DNA of 64,000 nt, taken from assembly GCA_963778375.1 (NCBI GenBank), contig CAVZTX010000006.1:124001-188000 (forward strand), given 5' to 3'. A model generated the notes under the pieces. It saw only the letters and a program-made list of their open reading frames with translations, was not told the origin of the DNA and did not search any database. Made by a program: the position numbers and the translations under genes. Every line of letters begins with the position of its first letter. Position 1 is the first letter of the stretch. This DNA comes from CAVZTX01 sp963778375 (GTDB taxonomy: Bacteria; Chloroflexota; Ktedonobacteria; Ktedonobacterales; Ktedonobacteraceae). Below, one piece after another: positions 54,934-63,808 of this stretch.

Positions 54934-56544
54934 GTGGACAAGGACGAGCGCAAAGACTTCTTCATCAGCTACACCCACAACGACCAGCGCTGGGCTGAAT
55001 GGATCGCCTGGCAACTGGAGGATGCGGGCTACACGACCATCCTGCAAGCCTGGGACTTCCTGGCAGGCGGCAACTTTGTGCTCGATATGGACAATGCCAC
55101 TCAGCAAGCCAAGCGTACTATTGCCGTGCTCTCACCGGACTACTTCGACTCCAAATTCACGGCTCCCGAATGGGCCGCCGCCTTCCGGCACGACCCCAAA
55201 GGAGAACAAGGCCTGCTCCTCCCCATACGCGTCCGCCCCTGCGACATCGAAGGACTGCTCGGCCAGATCGTCTACATCGACCTGCTCGACAAGGATGAAG
55301 CAAGCGCCCGAACTACCTTATTGCAAGGAGTCGAACGCAGGCGGCGCAAACCAATCAACGCCCCAGCCTTTCCCTCCACTTCCTCGAAACAAACCTCATC
55401 CGAGCGTCCCTCCTTTCCAGGTACACTACCTGCCATCTGGAACATCCCCTATCCCCGCAATTCCTATTTCACCGGTCGTGAGGATTTGCTTACTCGACTG
55501 GCAGCATCACTGCGAGCAGGCCAGACCGTCGGCATCTCCCAACCCCAGGCCATCAGCGGCCTCGGAGGCGTCGGCAAAACCCAGATCGCCCTCGAATACG
55601 CCTATCGCTACTACCAGGACTACGACGCCGTCCTCTGGACCCGCGCCGACACCCAGGAAGCCCTCATCTCCGGCTTCGTCGCCTTCGCGACATTGCTCTC
55701 CCTCCCTGTACAAGAGGAACGCGACCAACTGAAAATCGTCCAGGCCGTCAAAACCTGGCTCGCCACGCATACCCGCTGGCTCCTCATCCTCGATAACGCT
55801 GATGACCTCTCCTTACTTCAAGATTTCCTGCCTCCTGCGGGAAAAGGCCACATCCTACTCACCACCCGCGCTTCCAGCATGGGCCGTCTGGCCCAGCGCA
55901 TCGAAGTAGACACATTGGACAAAGAACCAGGTGCCCTCCTCTTGCTCCGCCGTACCGGCAGTCTTACCCCTGATGCCACCCTCGACCAAGCCACAGCAAA
56001 TGACCGTACCATCGCCCTCACAATCACAGAAGAACTGGGCGGACTACCCCTGGCATTAGACCAGGCCGGAGCCTACATCGAGGAAATACAATGCAGCCTC
56101 TCCGATTATCTCCAACTCTACCGCAGCCAGCGAGCCGAACTGCTCAAAGCACGAGGAGGACTCGTACCCGATCATCCAGAGCCTGTAGCAACCACCTGGT
56201 CTCTCTCCTTTGCTCAGGTCGAGCAGCGCTCTCCTGCCGCAGCCGACCTGTTACGCCTATGTGCCTTCCTGCATCCCGATGCCATCCCAGAAGAGATCAT
56301 CACCGAGGGTGCAGACGATCTGGGACCCAACTTGCAAGCTGCGGCCAGCAATCCACTGGCCTTCAATCAAGCCATCGGTGTGCTGCTCTCCTATTCTCTG
56401 CTCAAGCGCAACGCGGAGGAACACCTGCTCAGTATCCACCGCTTGGTGCAAGCGGTGCTCAAGGATGGCATGGATGCGACCAGCTATCGACTCTGGGCTG
56501 AGCGCACGGTGAAGCAGTGGATGCCGCCTTACCCCAGGATGTAG
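54934..56544 (+). CDS. TIR-NB-ARC protein (NLR-like STAND ATPase)
   Basis: The protein begins at GTG 54934, eight bases after AAAGGA; an ATG at 54787 is in frame but lacks a ribosome site. Residues 8-126 are a TIR-like domain (DFFISYTHNDQRWAEWIAWQ, IAVLSPDYFDSKFTAPEWAA). The NB-ARC part has P-loop GLGGVGKTQIALEYAY (209-224), WLLILDNADD (282-291) and LGGLPLALDQAGAYIEE. It then leads into TPRs in another frame. TIR domains of bacterial defence proteins often cleave NAD or make signals. The architecture is plant-NLR-like. Confidence 0.88.
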   Translation: MDKDERKDFFISYTHNDQRWAEWIAWQLEDAGYTTILQAWDFLAGGNFVLDMDNATQQAKRTIAVLSPDYFDSKFTAPEWAAAFRHDPKGEQGLLLPIRVRPCDIEGLLGQIVYIDLLDKDEASARTTLLQGVERRRRKPINAPAFPSTSSKQTSSERPSFPGTLPAIWNIPYPRNSYFTGREDLLTRLAASLRAGQTVGISQPQAISGLGGVGKTQIALEYAYRYYQDYDAVLWTRADTQEALISGFVAFATLLSLPVQEERDQLKIVQAVKTWLATHTRWLLILDNADDLSLLQDFLPPAGKGHILLTTRASSMGRLAQRIEVDTLDKEPGALLLLRRTGSLTPDATLDQATANDRTIALTITEELGGLPLALDQAGAYIEEIQCSLSDYLQLYRSQRAELLKARGGLVPDHPEPVATTWSLSFAQVEQRSPAAADLLRLCAFLHPDAIPEEIITEGADDLGPNLQAAASNPLAFNQAIGVLLSYSLLKRNAEEHLLSIHRLVQAVLKDGMDATSYRLWAERTVKQWMPPYPRM

Positions 56545-57471
56545 ATTACGGTACGACCGCACGCTATGAGCGCTGTCTGCCCCATGCCCAGGAGTGTGTG
56601 CTGCTCATTGAGCAACTCCACCTCACCTCTGCTGCCGCATGGCGACTGCTCCATCAAACAGGCATCTATCTTCATCAGCATGCGCGCTATACCGAAGCAG
56701 AAACTTTCCTTCAGCACAGCTTGCACATCTCAGAGCAGGTACTGGGGCCTGACCATCCTGATGTGGCCTATCCGCTCAACAATCTGGCGATCCTCTACTC
56801 GGATCAGGGCAAGTATGCTGAAGCTGAGCCCTATTCCAGCGCGCCTTGCACATCAGGGAGCAGGCCTTGGTTCTGACCATCCTAGTGGCCATCCAGCTCA
56901 CAATTTGGCGAACTCTACTCAGAGCAGGCAAATATGCTGAGGCTGAGCCGTTATACCAGCGTGCTTTGCATTTGGAGCAGGCCTAGGCCAACATCCCAGT
57001 GGCCTATCCGCTTATAACTTGGCGAGCTCTACTCGAGCAAGGTAAGTATGCCGAGGCCGAGCCTTTATATCAGCGTGCCTTACATATCTGGGAGCAGGCA
57101 CTGGTCCTGACCATCCTCAGGTGGCCTATCCGCTCAATGATTTGGCGAATCTCTATCGAGAGCAAGGCAAGTATGCCCAAGCCGAGCCTTTATACCAGCG
57201 CGCCTTGCATATCTGGGAGCAGGCACTGGGTCCTGACCATCCTCAGGTGGCCTATCGACTCAACGGCTTAGCGAGCCTCTATCAGAACAGGGTAAGTATG
57301 CCGAGGCAGAGCCTTTGTACCAGCGAGCCTTGCGCATCTGGGAGCAGGCGCTGGGTCCCGACCATCCTCACACACGAGCGAGTCGCGCGCAACTATGCAT
57401 CCCTGTTGCGCAAGATGGGGCGAGAAGCCGAAGCGCAGCAGTTGGAAGCACACTTCCCCTCTTCTTCCTGA
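56517..57471 (+). pseudogene. TPR region of the TIR-NB-ARC protein, broken by several indels
   Basis: This is the C-terminal part of the same gene. After a base loss near 56518 the frame reads YERCLPHAQECVLLIEQLHL and then about six 42-residue TPR units of the kinesin-light-chain/NPHP3 type (YAEAEPLYQRALHIWEQALG, DHPQVAYPLNDLANLY). The repeats are about 125 bases apart in DNA and nearly identical, but several units carry indels and shift frame. Some indels seem to be true decay because units also differ by substitutions. Confidence 0.75.
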
Positions 57472-57591
57472 TTGATGCATGCCTTCTTGACTACCATCTT
57501 CGAGACTAGCACGAGAACAGTTCCATAGGCGCAGACTCAAGGAATAATGAGTCGATTTCCAGGATATGGGCAAGTCCTATCCCTACTATAC

Positions 57592-57810
57592 ACTGCCTTC
57601 ATAGGCCGCTTCGTATATAGTAGGGGCGATGGCTTGTCCTCGCCCTGCGGGGGTGTGGACTGCCTTCATAGGCCGCTTCGTGTATAGTAGGGGCGATGGC
57701 TTGTCCTCGCCCTGCGGGGGTGTGGACTTGCGGTCTATGGACGAGCCACGTTTGAGCCGTCGTAGCCATAGTAGGGGCGATGGCTTGTCCTCGCCCTGCG
57801 CGGGTGATGA
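57592..57810. repeat. Three tandem GTAGGGGCGATGGCTTGTCC repeats
   Basis: Three copies of TATAGTAGGGGCGATGGCTT followed by GTCCTCGCCCTGCG(G/C)GGGTG lie at about 57604, 57686 and 57769. The first two are in an almost perfect direct repeat with CTGCCTTCATAGGCCGCTTC. It is the GC-rich palindrome family seen elsewhere in the window. Confidence 0.85.
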
Positions 57811-57828
57811 GACATCATTCATTTAACC

Positions 57829-59578
57829 CTACTTCCTCCCCTGACTCCCATACATCTCAATCAACTCCTCCACCGTCGTCGCATCCTCCGGCTTCTTATC
57901 CTGCTCTCTAAATGAAACCAGCCTCGGAAAGCGCAGCGCATACCCCGGCTCATCCCCCACTTTTCCAGCCGTATGAACCGGCGAGCGAGTGATTTCATCG
58001 GCCAGCACCTCAATGACGATCTCCGGTTTGAGCCACACACTTGGTTCGATCAGTGAGGAGACGCGAGCCGGCTTATGATCGACAACCAGGTCTTTTGTCC
58101 GCTCCCGAATACCGCGCCATTCTTCATCGCTTAAACCGGTGCCAATTTTTGTAACCGTGACGAACATATCGCGCAGCTTATCATACAGCCCAACCAGCAG
58201 TGCGCCCGCTCCTAATGCCGCCCGTTTGCCCCTGCCAAAGATGTATCCCAGCAGGACGCAGTCAATGGTGTCTTCCAGGGCACCGCCTGAGTGCCGCTTG
58301 AGTTTCACCCAGTTGAAATTTCTCGCGCCCGCTTCGTAGGGGCTTTCCAGCTTTTTCACCACCACACCTTCCAACCCATTGCTGATGGCTTCGTCAAAGA
58401 GCAGCGTGAGCGCTTGAGCATCCTCCATAACATGATTGCTTGTATGCATCAGGATGTCATCGGATGAAATGGTTTCCTCAAGAATCTTCATGCGTTCCGT
58501 CAGCGGTTTCTCAAGCAGCGACACTCCGTCTTTGTACAGGATGTCAAACACGAAGGCTTTCAGCGGCATTTCTTGCGCCATAGCTTCAATGTTATGTTTG
58601 CGCCGCCGACGAGTTGTCTCCTGGAATGGCAGAAATTCTTCCGATGCTGGATTGTAGGCAAGGGCTTCCGCGTCGAGTATGACGCTATCTGCCTGTACCT
58701 GCTTGAGCGTGCCCTCAACAATTTCCGGGAACATATCCGACATGTTTTCCAGACTACGCGAGAAGATGGACACCTGCTGCCCATTTTTATGGATCTGTGT
58801 GCGAAATCCATCGTATTTATACTGCGCATCCACCGCCCCCATTTTCCGAATAATTGTCTCGGCATCGGGTAAGCGTTCGGCGAGTTGTGGACGCACCGGT
58901 TTCCCCACCTGGACATCTAATTGTGCAACCGCGTGTAAAGCATCTTCCTGCCCGGCATGCTGCCATAACGTCCTGGCAATCAGCCCGAGATCCGACGTTT
59001 TATTATAGGCCCCTTCCAGAAGCTTGCGACGTTTCGTATCGTTAAATTTTGCCTTTGCCAGCGCGTCCAGCACGCTCGCGTCGCCAATACCCATCCGCAG
59101 GTTCCCCAAGGCAATTCTCACTATAAATTTCGCGGACACACTGTCAACCTGCTTCAGCAAATCGGCGAGCAGCGCAATGCGTTTTTCGATAGCTCCTTTC
59201 CCTGAGGTCTGCGCAATAGTCTTCAACCCCTGAAACACATCATCCACACCTAAGACTTGAGGCAGCATTTCCAGCTTCCTTACCCACCTGCTCTGCAACC
59301 AGTCCCATATCGCCAAGCGTAGAATAAAGCGTTGAGACTTGCTCTGCAGGCACGTCGTAGGCGATGGCAATAGATCTCGCCACCGTTTTATCCGCCATAT
59401 TGGTCTCAAGCGCCTCAAAGAACGGCGCTACCCTTCCTTGAAGAAGGTAGCAGACTTTTTCTATTTCATCTGGACTTTCAATAGAGCGAAATAACTCCGC
59501 TAAAATCTCGATCAAAGCCAGCCGCGAACTCGTTGTTTCCAGCTTTTCAAAGTAACGCGCAAGATTAGCAAATTCCAA
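57829..59578 (-). pseudogene. ATP-dependent DNA ligase (archaeal type), one frameshift
   Basis: The enzyme seals DNA nicks with ATP. The N-terminal domain (LEFANLARYFEKLETTSSRL, YLLQGRVAPFF) lies in one frame, and the rest (KLEMLPQVLGVDDVFQGL, adenylation motif AQYKYDGFRTQIH, ESPYEAGARNFNWVKLKR, GDEPGYALRFPRLVSFREQD) in another. One extra base at 59278-59279 explains the change. Corrected length is 582 residues. The TTG at 59578 follows AAGGAGG by seven bases. Similar ligases are typical of Archaea and some Chloroflexota. Confidence 0.9.
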
Positions 59579-59603
59579 AGGACGTTCCTCCTTCATAAGA
59601 CTC

Positions 59604-59889
59604 GTCATCCTGATAAATTTTTCCCACCGAAAAGGGAAATCCTGTAGGGACAGTGCCTTGTGCCTGTCCTGGCGAAGGATCTCGGCTGCCGACGCACCAG
59701 ATCCTCCGTTACGCTCCCTTGTCATCCTGATAAATTTTTCCCACCGAAAGGGGCAATGCTGTAGGGACAGTACCTTGTGCCTGTCCTGGCCCGCCGAAGC
59801 GAACACGCCTGTAGGGACAGTGCCTTGTGCCTGTCCTGGCCCGCCGAAGCGAACATGCCTGTAGGGACAGTGCCTTGTGCCTGTCCTGC
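59604..59889. repeat. Composite repeat cluster with a 50-bp tandem unit
   Basis: GTCATCCTGATAAATTTTTC followed by CCACCGAAA occurs twice (about 59605 and 59721). GTAGGGACAGTGCCTTGTGC with CTGTCCTGG occurs four times (59645, 59761, 59811, 59861); the last three have a period of exactly 50 bases with a shared CCCGCCGAAGCGAACA part. A further copy lies at 31373. It is placed upstream of the DNA ligase. Confidence 0.9.
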
Positions 59890-60150
59890 TCGGGGTTCCA
59901 GCATATGGGCGCACTCCTCATGACCCGTTTCGGTTGTCAAAATTCATTAGAGACAACATCCACCGGAAGCCTGATCTCCAAGTATCTGCCTTCTTCATAT
60001 CAATCAGGCGGATTCACTGCTGCACGTAGTTTCAAAAAACCTCAAACTTCCTTCACTGAGGTGAGTACTGGCAACCAGGGCTTCAAACATATAGTACTAT
60101 TATAAAGTGCACAATAGCGTTATGTTAGTAGCTCGAACGAGGTACCAGGC

Positions 60151-60597
60151 ATGCAAAGTTCTCCTTTCAGCGAGACATGTGCGTTCTGTAAAATCATCCG
60201 TTCCCAGGAAAAGGCGTATATTGTCTTTGAAGACGCCATTTCCCTGGCTTTTTTGGATAGAAGGCCCGTTTTTCCTGGACACTGCCTGCTCGTGCCGAAG
60301 GGCCATTATGAAACGCTCGTCGATCTTCCTGCTCCGCTTGTCGGGCCACTGTTTCAGAATGCCCAACTGCTGGAACGTGCCATAGAAGAAGGCCTACATG
60401 CCGATGGAACGTTTATCGCCATCAACAACCATGTAAGTCAAAGCGTCCCCCACCTGCATATCCACCTCGTGCCTCGCCATCAAAAGGATGGTCTCAAGGG
60501 TTTCTTCTGGCCAAGGCAACGCTATAAAGATGAAGATGCTATCCTCCAGGTACAGGAAACGCTACGATCTGCTATCGCCAGGATACAAGGTTCCTGA
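60151..60597 (+). CDS. HIT-family hydrolase (Hint/Fhit-like)
   Basis: The 148-residue protein has the histidine triad HLHIHLVPR (His101, 103, 105), an N-terminal zinc pair CAFCKIIR, and FLDRRPVFPGHCLLVPKGHY. HIT proteins hydrolyse nucleoside phosphoramidates or dinucleotides. The gene stands alone; no ribosome site stands out, and ATG 60151 is used. Confidence 0.92.
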   Translation: MQSSPFSETCAFCKIIRSQEKAYIVFEDAISLAFLDRRPVFPGHCLLVPKGHYETLVDLPAPLVGPLFQNAQLLERAIEEGLHADGTFIAINNHVSQSVPHLHIHLVPRHQKDGLKGFFWPRQRYKDEDAILQVQETLRSAIARIQGS

Positions 60598-60731
60598 GGA
60601 CAGATATTTGGAGATAAGGCTTCCCATGAGCACATGGCTGTCATCCTTCGCTTTTATGTGTCAGTCATGCCAATACGAGCCAGGCCATGATATTACTTGA
60701 CAAATATTATTCGGGTCAGCATAATCATCGT

Positions 60732-61079
60732 ATGACAGTAATAGACGACTATCTTACAACAGTGGAACCCTCGAAAAGGAAGGAGCTTGAGCGCATTCGC
60801 GCTCTTGCCAAACAGACCGTGCCAGGTGCAGAAGAAGCGATCGTCTATGGGATGCCGACCCTCAAATATCAGGGCAAGCCCTTTCTTGGATTTGACGCTC
60901 ATACACATCACATTGGCATCTATCCCTATAGCGGTCAAGTGATCGAGACACTCAAAGACCAACTTCATGACTATAGCTTCTCCAAAGGCGCTATTCGTGT
61001 TCCTCTCAATCACCCCATTTCAGAAGAGATGCTCAAGCAACTCATTCTTCTCCGATTGAAGCAAATCGCCCCTTCTTAG
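60732..61079 (+). CDS. DUF1801 domain protein (YdhG-like)
   Basis: The 115-residue protein has VIDDYLTTVEPSKRKELERI, EEAIVYGMPTLKYQGKPFLG, HTHHIGIYPYSGQVIETLKD and SKGAIRVPLNHPISEEML. This is the typical YdhG/DUF1801 order, with an iron-chaperone-like (frataxin-like) fold. The function is unknown. ATG 60732 fits the family start better than 60687. A relative lies at 30689. Confidence 0.85.
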   Translation: MTVIDDYLTTVEPSKRKELERIRALAKQTVPGAEEAIVYGMPTLKYQGKPFLGFDAHTHHIGIYPYSGQVIETLKDQLHDYSFSKGAIRVPLNHPISEEMLKQLILLRLKQIAPS

Positions 61080-61148
61080 CTTCATACGCACGCCTCTGAT
61101 ACAATAGACTATGTCAACAGTCGTTCAAAGCGTGAGAGATACATCCAT

Positions 61149-61232
61149 ATGAGCACCTCATCTGAAATGTGGCAATTAGGAAGCCACGCCGTCCAGGTAT
61201 CGCACCTCGAGAAACTTTACTGCCGGAGGTGA
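61149..61232 (+). pseudogene. Possible N-terminal relic of a LigD polymerase domain
   Basis: The 27-codon frame reads EMWQLGSHAVQVSHLEKLYC. LigD polymerase domains begin with a similar strand and HLxKxxW. It ends at TGA just before the phosphoesterase start. It may be the stump of a LigD fusion gene or a coincidence. Confidence 0.35.
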
Positions 61233-61237
61233 AAAGC

Positions 61238-61570
61238 ATGCAAGACTCGCTTGTCTTTGTGGTACAAAAGCATCACGCCTCTCGTCTTCATTACGATTTT
61301 CGGCTGGAACTTGACGGTGTGCTGAAAAGCTGGGCAGTGCCGAAAGGTCCATCGCTGAACCCACAGGAGAAACGACTGGCAATTATGGTGGAAGATCATG
61401 CCTTTGAGTATCGAAGCTTCGAAGGGGTGATTGGAGAGGGTGAGTATGGGGCAGGAGAAGTTATCGTCTGGGATCAGGGAACATATCGACCTCTTGTAGG
61501 CAAAACCAAAGATGCTATGCAGGAACAGGTAAGAAGCCAACTTGACCAGGGCTGTCCTAGAACCAATTGA
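61238..61570 (+). CDS. LigD-type 3'-phosphoesterase domain, C-terminally truncated
   Basis: The 110-residue protein has FVVQKHHASRLHYDFRLELD with the catalytic His and Asp, SWAVPKGPSLNPQEKRLAIM, and EGEYGAGEVIVWDQGTYRPL. It then loses homology at about residue 103 and stops. Full-length phosphoesterase domains go on for about 40 more residues with a conserved KLxGxFALVR end. GGAGG lies eight bases before ATG 61238. It may be inactive or a fragment of an NHEJ gene. Confidence 0.75.
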   Translation: MQDSLVFVVQKHHASRLHYDFRLELDGVLKSWAVPKGPSLNPQEKRLAIMVEDHAFEYRSFEGVIGEGEYGAGEVIVWDQGTYRPLVGKTKDAMQEQVRSQLDQGCPRTN

Positions 61571-61623
61571 CGCTTTTTTGATAGGGAAATGTTACGTTAA
61601 TCATGGTGTTCTCTTTTCCTTTC

Positions 61624-62073
61624 TTAAGAGAGCGTAACGGCAGATGCTGTCATCTCCTGATGATCCATCCTTGAAGCCTCCAGTGAGATTTCGTAGACTG
61701 CCGTTTTATCGCCAGGGTATCGTAGATCGAAGATGATACCCCAGAAGCGGCCCACCAGTCCAACGCGCAACAGGTCTCGTGCCCGTTTGAACTCTGAGCC
61801 CGTGAGGCGGCGCGCAGTCCCTTCAATCGCCGGACCGAGTGCTTCCCCTTTGAAGGTGCCAGGGGCAACGGTGACACGCGGATTGTGGGCTGAGGCGCTT
61901 GACCTTCCAGGCGTTTGCGGGGTCATGAAGTAGAGTTTGCCCTGTGAGGCCACGGTGCCCACGGGAGAGCCGACTCCCATGCCATTGCGACGAAAGCTGG
62001 TTAAAATCGTCGTGTGACCTTTGCCGGGTGTGGTCAAGATACTTCGCGTGGTTTGGGTCGTATATTCGTTCAT
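61624..62073 (-). CDS. PPOX-class F420-dependent oxidoreductase-like protein
   Basis: The 149-residue protein has the split-barrel flavin/F420 fold: HTTILTSFRRNGMGVGSPVG, KLYFMTPQTPGRSSASAHNP, VTVAPGTFKGEALGPAIEGT and DLLRVGLVGRFWGIIFDLR. The best fit is the PPOX class of F420-dependent enzymes. F420 use would fit Chloroflexota, but cofactor choice is not proven. The gene is followed by a TetR gene on the same strand upstream. Confidence 0.85.
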   Translation of the reverse strand: MNEYTTQTTRSILTTPGKGHTTILTSFRRNGMGVGSPVGTVASQGKLYFMTPQTPGRSSASAHNPRVTVAPGTFKGEALGPAIEGTARRLTGSEFKRARDLLRVGLVGRFWGIIFDLRYPGDKTAVYEISLEASRMDHQEMTASAVTLS

Positions 62074-62180
62074 GCTATCGTTGCCTTTCTTTCATTTAAA
62101 AGTTATGTGTCATCTGCTCATCCTGTTGTCTAGTCGGTAGTCTCCTCACAGAATTGGAAGAACTTTGTGAGCATTTTCTC

Positions 62181-62774
62181 TCAGGAAGGCAGGAGACTGG
62201 AGGTCAGTCCTTGCACCAACTCCTCAGCAAATTGCTGCTCCGTTTTGTGGAAAGGGTCAGCGCCCAGGAAAAGCCGGTTGAACACCCACTGAAAACAAGG
62301 TCCCAGCAACAGGATCGCAATGGTCAGAGCGGAGACCTTCCGCCCGATGCGCCCCAACTGCTGCTCCTCCTCAATATAGGCCGCAACCAGTTCAAAGACA
62401 GTTTGTGGACCGATGCCCAGTGGTCGGATCGTCGCGCGGAACTGGGCGAGCAACTCCATGTCTGCTAGGAAGGACGCACCCATCGGGACAATCTGCTCGT
62501 AGTAGTGAAGAGCAGCTTGTGCGATGGCCGCCAGGTTTTCGCTCGGAGTACTGGTGCCTGCCTGGTGCGCCTGGAACGTCTCGTGGAAGGCAGGCAGATG
62601 CCTGGCCATCAGCGCGAAGAAGATCTCTTCTTTATGATCGAAATGTCGGTAGAGCGCGCCTTCTGAGAGGCCGGTCTCGCGCGCAATCTCCTTGGTCGTC
62701 ACACGTGCCAATCCCTTCAAGAGTAGCAGCTTTTCCGCCGCATCCAGGATCTTCTGTCGCGTTTCTCCCGCCAT
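62181..62774 (-). CDS. TetR-family transcriptional regulator
   Basis: The 197-residue protein has a TetR HTH: AGETRQKILDAAEKLLLLKG, then TKEIARETGLSEGALYRHFD and HKEEIFFALM. The C-terminal part is helical and would bind a ligand. ATG 62774 follows GAGAGGA by six bases. A palindrome at 62793-62812 lies directly upstream and is its likely own operator. The nitroreductase gene starts further upstream on the same strand. Confidence 0.95.
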   Translation of the reverse strand: MAGETRQKILDAAEKLLLLKGLARVTTKEIARETGLSEGALYRHFDHKEEIFFALMARHLPAFHETFQAHQAGTSTPSENLAAIAQAALHYYEQIVPMGASFLADMELLAQFRATIRPLGIGPQTVFELVAAYIEEEQQLGRIGRKVSALTIAILLLGPCFQWVFNRLFLGADPFHKTEQQFAEELVQGLTSSLLPS

Positions 62775-62792
62775 ATTCTTTCCTCTCAATGT

Positions 62793-62812
62793 ATGTGAGT
62801 AATCACTCACAT
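62793..62812. promoter_or_regulatory. Palindromic operator of the TetR gene
   Basis: ATGTGAGT-AATC-ACTCACAT is a perfect palindrome with a four-base spacer, about 20 bases before the TetR start. TGAGTnA-type palindromes are typical TetR operators. Confidence 0.65.
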
Positions 62813-62913
62813 TGAAAAGTATAAGCGGAAGAAAGCTCTCTGTCAACTGATCTTTCGGACAGGATGATGTATTGGCCCTTGTGGATGCTATGCCCTGTAC
62901 CTCCATCTTCCCT

Positions 62914-63474
62914 TTACGAAGCATGTCTCCGACCATACATCTCAAAATGCACAATCTCCGCCAAAGGTTTTCTTGCATCCGTCCGTTTCGGTCGCGTCCT
63001 CAACGCCTCCTCATCCGGATACCCCAACGAGATAATCGTGCGCACCAGCCGCTCCTGCGGGATACTCAGCAGCGCCTTCGCATCCTCTCTACCCTTCCCT
63101 TTCAGCCAACCAATGCACGAACCAACGCCAAACGCCTCCGCAGCCAGCATGATGCGCTCGCTCAACCTTCCCTCGTCATACGTCTCCTGGTCAACAAGAT
63201 TCGGCTCCCCGGCCATCACCAGCACAATTCCCATCGCTGCACCCGCCAGGTGGTGCGCGTAACCTTCCAACCCTGCCAGTGCCTGAAGCGTCTTCTTATC
63301 TTGCACCACCACAAGCACCCAATGCTGCCGGTTGCTGGCGCTGCCCGACCAGCGTGCTACATCGAGTATTGCATCAGTCACCTCCTGTGGTATCGGATCC
63401 GGCCGGAATTGACGTACGGCGCGCAAACTGCGTAAAACCTTAATTACTTCCTGTGGGTTCTGTACTTGTATCAC
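62914..63474 (-). CDS. Nitroreductase-family protein (FMN-dependent)
   Basis: The 186-residue protein has VLRSLRAVRQFRPDPIPQEV, the FMN-binding WSGSASNRQHWVLVVVQDKK, and IMLAAEAFGVGSCIGWLKGK. It is of the small nitroreductase/BluB-like type. GTG 63474 follows AGGAGA by six bases and gives the usual family length; a longer start to 63570 is less likely. It lies 100 bases upstream of the TetR gene, which may regulate it. Confidence 0.9.
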   Translation of the reverse strand: MIQVQNPQEVIKVLRSLRAVRQFRPDPIPQEVTDAILDVARWSGSASNRQHWVLVVVQDKKTLQALAGLEGYAHHLAGAAMGIVLVMAGEPNLVDQETYDEGRLSERIMLAAEAFGVGSCIGWLKGKGREDAKALLSIPQERLVRTIISLGYPDEEALRTRPKRTDARKPLAEIVHFEMYGRRHAS

Positions 63475-63808
63475 AATTGTTCTCCTGTTTTTTTCCTTTC
63501 TTGAAGGGACGTTTCTTTGTATCATAACGCTTTTTTGGGGCCGTGACATTCCTGAAGGACTAAAGAACACGTTAAACCCATGTAGTATACTGTAATCAGA
63601 GCGAACAACATTCCTCTTTGCGAACTTCGAAATGTACTCTCCAACCCGGGTGTATCAAGTACTTGTGGCAACCAACCGCAGGGCCCTCAGCGAAGCGGAG
63701 CGCGTTTCAATACTTCGGCCCCGTCAGGTCTGTTTACTTACAAACAGTTCATACACCCCTATCTCAACCCATCTCCACAGCGAGACAAGAAAGTAGCAGG
63801 TCCTCACA

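Noticed and set aside
59645..59889. CRISPR-like array with 29-bp repeats
   Set aside because: The parts between the repeats are the same in each copy, the repeat also occurs singly at 31373, and there are no cas genes. It is a tandem dispersed repeat.
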